This document shows, piece by piece, positions 16,879 to 25,645 of a stretch of DNA of 64,000 nucleotides. The notes below the pieces were generated by a model. The model searched no databases, had not been told where the DNA came from, and saw only the letters and a program-made list of their open reading frames with translations. Each line of letters starts with the position of its first letter. The first letter of the stretch is position 1. Made by a program: the position numbers and the translations under genes. Source of the DNA: Streptomyces lomondensis (GTDB lineage Bacteria > Actinomycetota > Actinomycetes > Streptomycetales > Streptomycetaceae); NCBI RefSeq assembly GCF_014651035.1, contig NZ_BMWC01000018.1, forward strand, positions 60,094 to 124,093, given 5' to 3'.

Positions 16879-18699
16879 TCAGCGCAGCTCCTCCGGACAC
16901 GGCGTTCCCCGGGGCAGCTGGTAGGGCGCCGCCAGGCGGTACGTGCCCGCCTTCGGGGCCAGCAGCTCCGTCCACCGGTCGCCCTGCGCGTCCTCCTCCG
17001 TCTCCCGCAGGCAGCCGTTGACGTTGACGTACGTCTTCGGCTCGCCCTCGGGGCGGTCCTTGGACTCCTCCGTCTCCTGGGGCGGCTTCAGGCTCCTGCC
17101 CTCCGCGTCGACGATGCTCAGCCACGGCGAGTACGGGATGCGGACCAGGATCCGGCCCGCCTTCTTCACCCGGAGGACCATCTCGCCCTGCTCGGCCCGG
17201 TCGACCACGGCGTTCGGCTCGGCCAGCGGGGTGGGGGCGGTCACCTTGAACAGCTGCCAGTTGGCGTCGCCCCAGACCTGGGTCAGATACGGCAGCCCGC
17301 GCTGCACCAGCGCCCGCTCCCGCTCACCGCCGTCGCCGTCCGGCTCGTCCTTCGGCAGCACCACGTAGTGCACCGCCCAGCGCTTCAGCCACTCGTGGTA
17401 GTTCGCCGAGTTGAGCGTGTCGTCGTAGAAGAGGGGGTTGCGCTCCATGTCGGCCTGGCGGTTCCAGCCGCGGGCCAGGTTGACGTACGGGGCGAGAGCG
17501 GAGGCCTCGCGGTGGGAGCGGGCGGGGACGACCTCGACCCGGCCCTTCTCGGCACCGACCTCCTGCAACTCGTTCACCAGCGGCGCCAGCTCGCGCGACC
17601 AGGACGCCGCCGGGGCCGTGTGGACGATGTCGTCGACCGACTTGAAGCCGATCCACACCGTGAAGCCGGCGAAGGCGACCACCACCGCGTACCACTTGCG
17701 GCTGCGCGGCACCGTGAACGGGAGCGCGGCGACCAGCGCGACACCCGCGAACAGCATCGCCAGCCGCGTGATGTTCGAACCGATCTGGGAGCTGATCAGC
17801 CACACCAGCACGACCGCCAGGCCGTACACCGCGGCCGTGAGCCGGACCGTCTTCCAGTCCCGCGGCACCAGCAGGAAGACCAGGACCGAGAACGCGAACG
17901 GCAGCAGGACCGAGGCGATCGTCATCGGCTGCGTCCCGGAGAAGGGGAACAGCCAGGCCGACACCGCCACCACCGCGCTCGGCGCCAGGCCCAGGGCCCA
18001 CGCGCCGGGGCGGCGCTTCTGGAGGAACAGCGCCACGGCCACGAACCCCACGAACAGGCCCGCGACCGGGGACGACATGGTGGCCAGCGCGGCCAGGGGC
18101 GCCGCGCACAGGGCCTTCGCCCAGCGCTTGTACCGCCACCGGTACGGCCAGCAGAACACGACCGCGACCGCGCCGAGCGCGAACATCATGCCCAGGCCGA
18201 AGGTCACGCGGCCGGACACGGCGTTGCAGAACAGCCCGAAGACCCCGGCCAGGGACGCCCACAGGGGGTTCCGGACAGCGCGGCTACGGAGCAGGAGCAG
18301 GGTGAGCAGGCCGGCCGAGACCGTGCCCGCGATCATCATCGTCGTCCGCACGCCGAGCACCGACATCAGATACGGCGACACCACGCTGTACGACACCGGG
18401 TGCATACCGCCGTACCAGGCGAGGTTGTACGCCGAGTCCGGGTGCCGGCCGACGAACTCGGCCCACGCGTCCTGCGCGGCCAGGTCGCCACCGCTGTTCG
18501 CGAACGTGAAGAACCAGACGACGTGGAGGACTCCGGCCAGCCCGGTGACGGACAGCACCGGGTGCCGCAGCATGCGCTCACGCAGGGTCAGCACGAAGCC
18601 CTGGGTGCCGTCCTCCGGCGGTGCGGGCAGGCGTATTCGCGGGCCGGATACCGGGCCCGGATCGGCGTCGTCGGCGTGTGTCGGCTCCGCAGTGGCCAC
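16879..18699 (-). CDS. Polytopic membrane protein with large extracytoplasmic C-terminus
   Basis: A 606-residue protein. About 11 membrane helices lie between residues 45 and 370 (for example VTGLAGVLHVVWFFTFA and GTVSAGLLTLLLL). A soluble domain of about 235 residues follows and ends near a Cys-containing tail. Motifs YNLAWYGGMHPVSYS and an early loop Asp (GGDLAAQDAW) recall GT-C type glycosyltransferase-like membrane proteins. Databases often label such Streptomyces proteins MFS, which the topology does not support well. It lies downstream of the carboxypeptidase gene, so an envelope role is plausible. Confidence 0.65.
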   Translation of the reverse strand: MATAEPTHADDADPGPVSGPRIRLPAPPEDGTQGFVLTLRERMLRHPVLSVTGLAGVLHVVWFFTFANSGGDLAAQDAWAEFVGRHPDSAYNLAWYGGMHPVSYSVVSPYLMSVLGVRTTMMIAGTVSAGLLTLLLLRSRAVRNPLWASLAGVFGLFCNAVSGRVTFGLGMMFALGAVAVVFCWPYRWRYKRWAKALCAAPLAALATMSSPVAGLFVGFVAVALFLQKRRPGAWALGLAPSAVVAVSAWLFPFSGTQPMTIASVLLPFAFSVLVFLLVPRDWKTVRLTAAVYGLAVVLVWLISSQIGSNITRLAMLFAGVALVAALPFTVPRSRKWYAVVVAFAGFTVWIGFKSVDDIVHTAPAASWSRELAPLVNELQEVGAEKGRVEVVPARSHREASALAPYVNLARGWNRQADMERNPLFYDDTLNSANYHEWLKRWAVHYVVLPKDEPDGDGGERERALVQRGLPYLTQVWGDANWQLFKVTAPTPLAEPNAVVDRAEQGEMVLRVKKAGRILVRIPYSPWLSIVDAEGRSLKPPQETEESKDRPEGEPKTYVNVNGCLRETEEDAQGDRWTELLAPKAGTYRLAAPYQLPRGTPCPEELR

Positions 18700-18802
18700 T
18701 CGAAGGCACTCCCCGTGTCCCGTCTTCCGTTCTCGTCTTCTTTTCTTGGCCGCGTCCCGTTGGTCAGCGGTTCACGGCCTGCCCGGTTCGCGACGCTAGC
18801 AC

Positions 18803-18848
18803 GCACCCCGCCGGGCGGCGCCCGGACGGGCCGTTACCGGCGGGGTGC
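18803..18848 (-). terminator. Terminator-like hairpin after the carboxypeptidase gene
   Basis: GCACCCCGCCGG (18803-18814) pairs perfectly with CCGGCGGGGTGC (18837-18848). The loop itself contains a GGGC/GCCC hairpin. It lies just past the end of the minus-strand carboxypeptidase gene. Confidence 0.7.
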
Positions 18849-18872
18849 GGTCGTGCGGGGCGGCGTCCCGGG

Positions 18873-21641
18873 TCAGCCGAGACGCGTGAGCTTGTCCGCG
18901 AAGCCCGGCTCCACCAGGTCCTCCTGGAGCGCGACCGGGACCTTCACGGCGCTGGTGGTGCCGTCGCCGACGGTGAGCGTGCCCACCTTCGTGCCGGCCT
19001 TCGCCGTGTGCGGCAGGTCGTCCGGGGCGAAGGTCAGCTTGACGGACAGGCCCGCCCAGCCGACGGCCGTGACGTCCTCGGTGACGGCGACCGGCGTCCG
19101 GCCGCCGAGACCGTCGTCGGCGTACCCGACGATGTCACCCTTCTTCAGGATCGTCGCCGACTCCAGCGCGCCCTGCGCGGCCCGGATCAGCTTGTCGCCC
19201 TCGTGGAGCGCGGCGCCCAGGATGGTGTTGTCGGGGCCGCCGGCGGGCTGGCGCACGACCGCGCCGACGATCCGGCGCGTCTCGCCGTCGACGTCCTTCC
19301 TCGCCGAGAAGACGAGGTTGCCGAGCGCCGAGGTGGTGGTGCCGGTCTTGATGCCGGTGACGTCGTTGGAGCCGACCAGGCGGTTCCAGTTGTCGTGCCT
19401 GACGCCCTTGTAGTCGACGTACGACATCATCGCCGCGACCTCGCGGAAGGCGGGCTGCTCCATGGCCGCCTTGGCGAGCTTCACCTGGTCCACGGCCGTG
19501 GAGACGGTCGTGTTGTTCAGGCCCGACGGGTCGGTGTACGTCGTGTTCTTCATGCCGAGGTCCTTGGCGGCGTCGTTCATCTTCTGCACGAACGCCTTCT
19601 CGGACCCCGCGTCCCAGCGGGCGAGCAGCCGCGCGATGTTGTTCGCGGACGCGATCAGGATGCTCTCCAGGGCCTCCCGCTCGGTGATCTTGTCGCCCTT
19701 GGTCACGTCGACGGTGGACTCCTGGCCGGCATCGGACTGGTCCTCGGCGGCCTGGTCGATCTCGATCTTCGGCCCCTCGTCACCGCTCTTGAGCGGATGG
19801 TCGCGCAGGATGACGTAGGCGGTCATGACCTTGGCGACGCTGGCGATCGGCACGGGCTTCTGCTCGCCGGACGAGCCGAACGAACCGATGCCCTGGACGT
19901 CCAGCGCGGCCTGGCCGTCGGTCGGCCAGGGGATGTCGACCTTGCCGCCCTCGAAGGTGTAGCTGTCCTCGGCGGTGAGTTCGAGGGTGGGCGCGGGGAG
20001 CGGGCGCACACTCTGCACGACCGCGAAGACGACCACCAGCAGCAGCACCAGCGGCGTCCAGATCTTCACCCGCCGTACGGCCGTCCGCAGCGGGGTGTCC
20101 GGGGGCGGCGGGGTGTTCGTCAGCTCGGCCAGCAGATCCAGCGGCGGCTTCGGCGGCAGCGGCTGCTGCGTGGTGCGCTCCGGGCCGACGGTGGGCACGG
20201 GGGCGGTCGCGTCGGCGGGGGCGGCCGGCTTCCGGGCCGAGGGGTCGTCCAAGGGCTTGAGCGCGACGAACTTGCTCGTCCGCTCAGACTCCCTTTCGGG
20301 AGTCTCCGGAGCGCCCTTGGCCGCGCCGCCGAGCTTCAGCATCGTGGTGGGCTGGTCGACCGGGGGCCGTACGGCCTTGAAGACGGCGGTGGGCTGGTCG
20401 ACGGGGGGTGTGGCGGGGCTGTCGCCGTCGGCCTCGTCCGACTTGGCGTCCTTGCCGCTGCCTCCGGCGCCGGGCGCGTCGTCGGCGTCAGCGGCGGGCT
20501 CGGTCTTGCTGCCCTTGTCGGCGTCGGCGGGGGTGTCGTCCGCGTCGGTCTCCGGCTCGGCGTCGGCGTCGTCGGACACACGCGGGTCGACGGGCTCGGC
20601 GGCCTTGCCGCTCTGCCGGTCGGCCTTCACCTGGGCATCGGCCTCGGACGCGGCAGGGCCCGCCTCGTTGCCCGAGCCGTCCACCGCACCACCGCCAGTG
20701 CCGGAACGGTCCGCCTCGGCTTCAGGGGCCCCGTCAGGGCCCTCTTCGCCCTGGCGGTCGGAGTCGGCCTCCGTGGGCTCGCCCGCGCGTTCGGCCTCAG
20801 GGCGGTCCTCGGCGTCCGTGTCGGCTTCGGGGGTCCCGCTGGGCTTTCCGGCGTCCTGGGCGTCCGTGGGCTCGTCCGCGCGCTCGGCCTCAGGGCCGTC
20901 CTGGGCGTCCCTGTCGGCCTCCGGCGTCCCGGTGGGCTCCTCGGCCTCCTGGGCGCCGGTGTCGGCCTTCCTGGGCTCCTCCGCGCCATCGGCAGCCCGC
21001 TGGTCGCCCTCGGCGTCCTTGTCGGCGCCCTTGGCGGCCGCAGGCTCCTCGTCCTCGTCCGCCGACGCGACCCACGCGGCCACGGCGTCCCGCAGCCGCC
21101 CGTCACCGGCCGCAGCGTCACCGCCCGGCTCACCGGAGCCGGAAGCCCCACCAGAGCCCTCAGCAGCCGCCTCCGCAGCCCCCTGGCCCGCCGCAGCCGC
21201 CCCCTCGGCCCCCGAGCCGCTCTCGCCCCGCTCGGCGTCACCCGCCGCTGCCTCGGAGTCCCGCTCGGCGTCCGCCCCCGCGGCCTCGGAGTCCCGCTCC
21301 GCGTCAGACGGTCGCTTCTCAGAGGTCGGATCCTCAGCCGTGCGTGCGGAGAGGACGCGGGTCGCCGTATCGACACCCCCGCGCGTCGAGGACTTCTCCG
21401 TGTCCCGGGCCACCGCGAGGCGGGGGTCACGCGGCTCGCGTGTGTCCGCGGCCTCGCTCCTGGCCTCGGGAACCGGACCCGCGCTCCCCGACGTCGGTTG
21501 TGCCGACGACTCGCGCTGCTTCGACCTGTCGGGGGACTCGCCCGCCACCGATGCCTCCTCCTCGCGCCGCACTCCCCGCGTGCGCGTACCGAAACCGTGA
21601 ACCGCCGCCCTGACACCGCTCCCCGGCGATGTCCGAACCAT
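18873..21641 (-). CDS. D-alanyl-D-alanine carboxypeptidase (S11) with very long acidic N-terminus
   Basis: A 922-residue protein. The last 390 residues are a peptidase S11/PBP domain with the three active-site motifs: SxxK (IASVAKVMTAYV, about 600), SxN (ASANNIARLL, about 668) and KTG (GIKTGTTTSA, about 764). It trims D-Ala from peptidoglycan stem peptides outside the membrane. A membrane helix at about 527-545 (WTPLVLLLVVVFAVV) anchors it. The first 520 residues are a low-complexity Glu/Asp/Ala/Pro tract, presumably cytoplasmic and disordered. DacA/DacC-type enzymes are usually near 400 residues, so this extension is the striking feature. Confidence 0.88.
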   Translation of the reverse strand: MVRTSPGSGVRAAVHGFGTRTRGVRREEEASVAGESPDRSKQRESSAQPTSGSAGPVPEARSEAADTREPRDPRLAVARDTEKSSTRGGVDTATRVLSARTAEDPTSEKRPSDAERDSEAAGADAERDSEAAAGDAERGESGSGAEGAAAAGQGAAEAAAEGSGGASGSGEPGGDAAAGDGRLRDAVAAWVASADEDEEPAAAKGADKDAEGDQRAADGAEEPRKADTGAQEAEEPTGTPEADRDAQDGPEAERADEPTDAQDAGKPSGTPEADTDAEDRPEAERAGEPTEADSDRQGEEGPDGAPEAEADRSGTGGGAVDGSGNEAGPAASEADAQVKADRQSGKAAEPVDPRVSDDADAEPETDADDTPADADKGSKTEPAADADDAPGAGGSGKDAKSDEADGDSPATPPVDQPTAVFKAVRPPVDQPTTMLKLGGAAKGAPETPERESERTSKFVALKPLDDPSARKPAAPADATAPVPTVGPERTTQQPLPPKPPLDLLAELTNTPPPPDTPLRTAVRRVKIWTPLVLLLVVVFAVVQSVRPLPAPTLELTAEDSYTFEGGKVDIPWPTDGQAALDVQGIGSFGSSGEQKPVPIASVAKVMTAYVILRDHPLKSGDEGPKIEIDQAAEDQSDAGQESTVDVTKGDKITEREALESILIASANNIARLLARWDAGSEKAFVQKMNDAAKDLGMKNTTYTDPSGLNNTTVSTAVDQVKLAKAAMEQPAFREVAAMMSYVDYKGVRHDNWNRLVGSNDVTGIKTGTTTSALGNLVFSARKDVDGETRRIVGAVVRQPAGGPDNTILGAALHEGDKLIRAAQGALESATILKKGDIVGYADDGLGGRTPVAVTEDVTAVGWAGLSVKLTFAPDDLPHTAKAGTKVGTLTVGDGTTSAVKVPVALQEDLVEPGFADKLTRLG

Positions 21642-21785
21642 GTACCAGTGTCCTGTGTGCGGACCGGACCCATCCGGTAGACGAGAACGACATACCTACT
21701 GGTTCCACTACGAACCGGTCACGCACCCTCGACAGACCAATGTGAGAGGGGTCACCCTGTCATTCATCCACGCGGGGAGGCATGG

Positions 21786-22541
21786 ATGGGCAGGAGCCGC
21801 AGAACACTTCCGGAGGAGCTTCTGCTGCTGGCATTGGACCCGACCACGGGTACCACTGCACAGCCGCAGTCGCTCGACCTCGGTCTGGCCGGAGCACAGC
21901 TAGTAGAGCTGGCGCTGGCCGGACGGATAGCCCCAGACGGGGATCGTATCGCCGTGGTTGTACCACGGCCGACTGGAGATCCAACGTTGGACTGCGCGTT
22001 GGAGTTGCTGCGTAGGCGCGGCGCTCCCGTGCGGGCAGTGAACTGGATTGGCGGGCCGCGTCTCGGGCTCCGCCAGACCTACCTCTCGCATCTGGAGCGG
22101 TGCGGCATGGTGCATGCCGTGGCGGGCCAGATGTGCGGAGTGCTGCCGACGACTCGCTACCAGGCGACGGACACCGAGATCAGCCGGGAGATCAGGGCCC
22201 GGCTGGACTCCGCGATCCGCACCGGCGTACCGCCGGACCCGCGGACCGCGGCGCTCGCCGCCCTCGCACACGCGGTCGGCCTCGGCAAGCACCTGTATCC
22301 GGGTAACGAGGGACGTTCGTCCCGCTCCCGGCTGCGGGACCTGATCAGGCACGACCCCATGGGCGGTCTCGTCGCGCACGCGGTGATGGACGTCCAGAAT
22401 GGCGTGGCGGCACAGCCGCGCCGCAGCCCGGCCCCGCCCGGCCGTCCGGCCGCCGGCGGAACCAGGGCAGCAGCGGAACCCGCCCGCGGTGTTCCGATGC
22501 AGCCGCGCCGCGGCACCATGGCGCGCGCCGCGGCCCACTGA
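21786..22541 (+). CDS. GPP34 (GOLPH3/Vps74-like) family protein
   Basis: A 251-residue protein with the GPP34 core: LPEELLLLALDPTTG at the N-terminus, LAGAQLVELALAGRI, and the C-terminal helices ALAALAHAVGLGKHLYPG and DPMGGLVAHAVMDVQ. Eukaryotic members bind PI4P and sort Golgi enzymes. Streptomyces has several paralogues of unknown role, probably membrane-associated. The last 40 residues are Pro/Arg/Ala-rich. ATG 21786 follows GGGGAGG. Family call firm; function unknown. Confidence 0.9.
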   Translation: MGRSRRTLPEELLLLALDPTTGTTAQPQSLDLGLAGAQLVELALAGRIAPDGDRIAVVVPRPTGDPTLDCALELLRRRGAPVRAVNWIGGPRLGLRQTYLSHLERCGMVHAVAGQMCGVLPTTRYQATDTEISREIRARLDSAIRTGVPPDPRTAALAALAHAVGLGKHLYPGNEGRSSRSRLRDLIRHDPMGGLVAHAVMDVQNGVAAQPRRSPAPPGRPAAGGTRAAAEPARGVPMQPRRGTMARAAAH

Positions 22542-22656
22542 GCCGCGCCGCACCAGCACGGCACCGCACGACCAGCAGCACGGCACCGCACGAGTACGGC
22601 CTACGACCGGCACACGCAGCACGGGACCCCCAGAACCCGGTCACGGGAGCCGCGGT

Positions 22657-22700
22657 CCGAGCGGGGCGGAGAGAGTGCAGACTCTCGCCGCCCCGCTCGG
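22657..22700 (+). terminator. Terminator hairpin
   Basis: CCGAGCGGGGCGG and CCGCCCCGCTCGG flank a second short stem (GAGAGT/ACTCTC), giving a stem of about 20 pairs in the 289-base gap after the GPP34 gene. The remainder of 22542-22830 holds the start region of the next regulator gene and no other recognisable element. Confidence 0.8.
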
Positions 22701-22830
22701 CATGCCGTGCCCGAACTGGCGTGTACCCGTCGCATATCCACCGTTTCCCAGCGGTAGGAAGCACCTTGGTGGCAGTCTGCTCAACAGCAGATACGCAAAG
22801 TAGAGGCACGCAGCCGGAGGTGCACGTCCC

Positions 22831-23688
22831 GTGGCGTCCAATGTCAATCCCACCGTCAGGCGGCGCCGGCTGGGCCAGGAGCTCCGCAGGCTCCGCGAGC
22901 TCAAGGGCATGACGGCCGAAGAGGTGGCCGAGCGGCTGCTGGTGTCGCAGTCGAAGATCAGCCGGCTGGAGAACGGGCGGCGCAGCATCAGCCAGCGCGA
23001 CGTGCGCGACCTGTGCGGGGTCTACGAGGTGGAGGACCAGCGCATCGTCGACTCGCTGATGCAGATGGCCAAGGATTCCCGGCAGCAGGGCTGGTGGCAC
23101 GCCTTCGGGGACATTCCGTACAGCGTCTACATCGGCCTGGAGACGGACGCCGAGTCGCTCCGGGTCTACGAACCCCAGATCATCACCGGCCTGTTGCAGA
23201 CGCGCGCCTACGCCGAGGCCATCATCCGGGGCGGTTCGCCCGAGGCGACGGAGGCGGACAACGACAAGCGCGTCGAGGTCCGGCTGCGCCGGCAGGGCCG
23301 TATCACCGCCGAGACGGACCCGCTGCGGCTGTGGGTGGTGCTGGACGAGGCGTCCCTGCACCGGGTCGTGGGCAGCAAGGAAGTGATGCGCGAGCAACTG
23401 GAGCATCTGATCGAGATGTCGCAGCTGCCCCACATCACCGTGCAGGTGCTGCCGTTCGAGGTCGGCGCGCACGCCGGCATCAACGGCCAGTACTCGATCC
23501 TGGAGTTCGCCGACGCGGCCGACTCCAGCGTGGTCTACATCGAGGGCGTCACCAGCGACCTGTACCTGGAGAAGCCGCTCGACGTGCAGAAGTACACGGT
23601 GATGTACGAGCACCTGCGCGCGCAGTCGCTGAACGTGGACCAGTCGCGGCAGCGCATCGAGCGCCTCGCGAAGGAATACGCCCGCTGA
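22831..23688 (+). CDS. Helix-turn-helix (XRE) regulator with DUF5753 domain
   Basis: A 285-residue regulator. Its XRE HTH lies at about residues 12-65 (LGQELRRLRELKGMTAEEVA, then LVSQSKISRLENGRRSISQRD). The DUF5753 domain follows (ITGLLQTRAYAEAIIRGG, LPHITVQVLPFEVGAHAGI, SSVVYIEGVTSDLYLEKP). GTG start with GGAGG upstream. A DUF397 gene lies 197 bases downstream on the same strand and is its likely partner. Proteins of this family affect development and antibiotic production in Streptomyces. The target is unknown. Confidence 0.92.
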   Translation: MASNVNPTVRRRRLGQELRRLRELKGMTAEEVAERLLVSQSKISRLENGRRSISQRDVRDLCGVYEVEDQRIVDSLMQMAKDSRQQGWWHAFGDIPYSVYIGLETDAESLRVYEPQIITGLLQTRAYAEAIIRGGSPEATEADNDKRVEVRLRRQGRITAETDPLRLWVVLDEASLHRVVGSKEVMREQLEHLIEMSQLPHITVQVLPFEVGAHAGINGQYSILEFADAADSSVVYIEGVTSDLYLEKPLDVQKYTVMYEHLRAQSLNVDQSRQRIERLAKEYAR

Positions 23689-23885
23689 CGCTCCCTGGGA
23701 CGAGGACCATCCGTCGGGCAAAGCGCGGGATGCTACACCCCTGACACGCCTGACTGGAAGTCTCCCCTGGAATATGCCATCCGGTCGAGTGAATGGCTGC
23801 TCCGAACGAGGATGTTGGCGAGTAGCGTCGATCACGCCAGCCACCAGCACGGGTTGGCGTAAACGCAACTGGCAACGGAGCGAAC

Positions 23886-24077
23886 ATGGCAATTCGTCTG
23901 GGCGCCACGGAAACGTGGACGACGTCCTCCTACACCAACAACAACGGCGCCTGCGTGATGGTCAGGTCGACCGTCGAAGAGGCCCTGGAACTCGGAGACA
24001 CCAAGATTCCCGAGGGTCCCAAGCTGGCGTTCCCCGCCGACGCGTGGAACGCCTTCGTGGCCTCGGTCAAGGCCTGA
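23886..24077 (+). CDS. DUF397 family protein
   Basis: A 63-residue protein with the DUF397 pattern (WTTSSYTNNNGACVMVRS, then EVP-like PEGPKLAFPADAWNAFV). The usual W-x-KSSYS becomes W-T-TSSYT. ATG is preceded by GGAGCG. It is separated from the DUF5753 gene by 197 bases, so it may have its own promoter. It ends before a strong terminator. Confidence 0.85.
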   Translation: MAIRLGATETWTTSSYTNNNGACVMVRSTVEEALELGDTKIPEGPKLAFPADAWNAFVASVKA

Positions 24078-24112
24078 CCCCCGCGACCACCATCGCACAA
24101 GCAGCACCGACA

Positions 24113-24154
24113 GAGCCCTCTCGACCAGCATCGCCGTCCTTGCCGAGAGGGCTC
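24113..24154 (+). terminator. Terminator hairpin
   Basis: GAGCCCTCTCG and CGAGAGGGCTC, perfect 11-base arms around a 20-base loop, after the DUF397 gene and before the convergent merR gene. Confidence 0.85.
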
Positions 24155-24183
24155 CGCTTGTGCCCGCGGGCTTTTGAAGGGGA

Positions 24184-25062
24184 TCAGCTCACCGGGAACG
24201 CCACGTCGCAGACCGGGTCCTCGGCCCCCGCCGTCGGCCAGTCGGCGAAGTACAGCTCCCGGCAGGGTCCGGTCGCCGTCAGCCCCTGCGCCGCCATCCA
24301 CTCCTCCACCGCCTCGAAGGCGGCCAGGATCTGCGGGTGCGCCACCTGCGCCTTGGTGATCCTGGTGTACGCCAGCCGCCCGGCCGGCTCCACCCGCACC
24401 GCCGTCTCCCGCGCCCGCCCCTGCCGCTCCGCCCAGGCCCGGGCCGCCGCCTCGTCGGCGACCGGCACGCAGGCCTCCGCAGGGCCGTCGCTCTCCATCG
24501 ACACCTCGGCGTGATAGGCGACGTACGGCACCCCGGCCACGCCCCCGCACTCCCGCGCCGCTTCCTCCAGCCGGCCCAGCGCCGCCCCGATCCAGGCCGG
24601 CAGCTCGTCCGCCAGCGTGTGCCGCTTCTCGGTGATCACCACCTGCGCGGGCATCTCCACCGTCTCGACCGTGAACTTCCCGTACATCTCGGAGCTCCTC
24701 CCCGACAGTCGTCCACGGAGGTACTCGGCGAGCGTCCGCTGCCCCGCCACCCGCGCCTCGACGTCCGCCCAGTACGCGCCGAGCAGCTCGGCCGCCGCGG
24801 GCCCGTCGCCCGCCGCGACCACCTCGGCGATCCGGGCGAGCGGCATGTCCAGCTGCCGCAGCAGGGCCACCAGCCGGGCGCGTTCGACCTGGCCGGCGCG
24901 GTAGTAGCGGTAGCCGCTGACTTCGTCGACGTACGCCGGGGCCAGCAGCCCCAGCCGGTCGTACAGCCGCAGGGCCTTGGCCGACAGCCGGGCGCGCGCG
25001 GCGAACGCCCCGATGGTGAGCAGCTCCTCGTCCGGTACGTCCACCACGGCATCCTCCGTCAT
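24184..25062 (-). CDS. MerR-type regulator with GyrI-like effector domain
   Basis: A 292-residue activator/repressor. The MerR HTH (LTIGAFAARARLSAKALRLY, then DRLGLLAPAYVDEVSGYRYY, residues 14-53) is followed by a coiled dimerisation helix. A C-terminal GyrI/effector-binding domain begins near residue 130 (FTVETVEMPAQVVI) and ends with a FADWPTAGAEDPVCDVAFPV segment. It resembles BmrR/TipA-like multidrug sensors. It lies upstream of, and on the same strand as, no obvious pump; its target is unknown. Confidence 0.9.
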   Translation of the reverse strand: MTEDAVVDVPDEELLTIGAFAARARLSAKALRLYDRLGLLAPAYVDEVSGYRYYRAGQVERARLVALLRQLDMPLARIAEVVAAGDGPAAAELLGAYWADVEARVAGQRTLAEYLRGRLSGRSSEMYGKFTVETVEMPAQVVITEKRHTLADELPAWIGAALGRLEEAARECGGVAGVPYVAYHAEVSMESDGPAEACVPVADEAAARAWAERQGRARETAVRVEPAGRLAYTRITKAQVAHPQILAAFEAVEEWMAAQGLTATGPCRELYFADWPTAGAEDPVCDVAFPVS

Positions 25063-25132
25063 CGGGCGGCTCTTCCGCCCGATGACAGGGACGCTCGGCC
25101 CTGCCCCAGGGGCAAGGTCAACCGGTGTGGTG

Positions 25133-25636
25133 TCAGGCGAGCTGGGCCTCGATCGCCGCCACGAGCTCCGCCGCCTCCGGCTCGGTCTGCGGCGAGAAGC
25201 GGGCCACGACCTTGCCGTCGCGGCCGATCAGGAACTTCTCGAAGTTCCAGCGGATGTCCCCGCTGTGCCCCTCGGCGTCGGCGAAGCCGGTCAGGCGCTC
25301 GTACAGCGGGTGCCGGTTCTCGCCGTTGACCTCGACCTTCTCGGTCATCGGGAAGGTCACGCCGTAGGTCGCGGAGCAGAACTCGGCGATCTCCTCGGCG
25401 CTGCCCGGCTCCTGGCCGAGGAACTGGTTGCAGGGCACGCCCAGGACGGTGAAGCCGCGCTCGGAGTACCGCTCGTGGAGCTTCTCCAGCCCGTTGTACT
25501 GCGGGGTCAGGCCGCACTTGGAGGCCACGTTCACCACGAGCACCGCCTTGCCCGCGTACTGGGACAGGTCGGCGGAACCGCCCTGGAGCGCACCGATCTC
25601 GACATCGAGGGGAGAGGAACCGTTGGTAGTCGTCAT
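25133..25636 (-). CDS. Glutathione peroxidase family thiol peroxidase
   Basis: A 167-residue cytoplasmic peroxidase. The active-site Cys lies in NVASKCGLTPQY (about residue 38), Gln in VPCNQFLGQEPGS and Trp in IRWNFEKFLIGRDG, giving the Cys-Gln-Trp catalytic set. It uses Cys, not selenocysteine. Actinobacteria lack glutathione, so reduction by thioredoxin is more likely. It is on the same strand as the upstream winged-helix gene but separately spaced. Confidence 0.95.
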   Translation of the reverse strand: MTTTNGSSPLDVEIGALQGGSADLSQYAGKAVLVVNVASKCGLTPQYNGLEKLHERYSERGFTVLGVPCNQFLGQEPGSAEEIAEFCSATYGVTFPMTEKVEVNGENRHPLYERLTGFADAEGHSGDIRWNFEKFLIGRDGKVVARFSPQTEPEAAELVAAIEAQLA

Positions 25637-25645
25637 GAGCGGATG

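Noticed and set aside
17368..21680. Very long plus-strand frames over the membrane protein and carboxypeptidase genes
   Set aside because: Shadows caused by GC skew; the minus-strand proteins have clear motifs.
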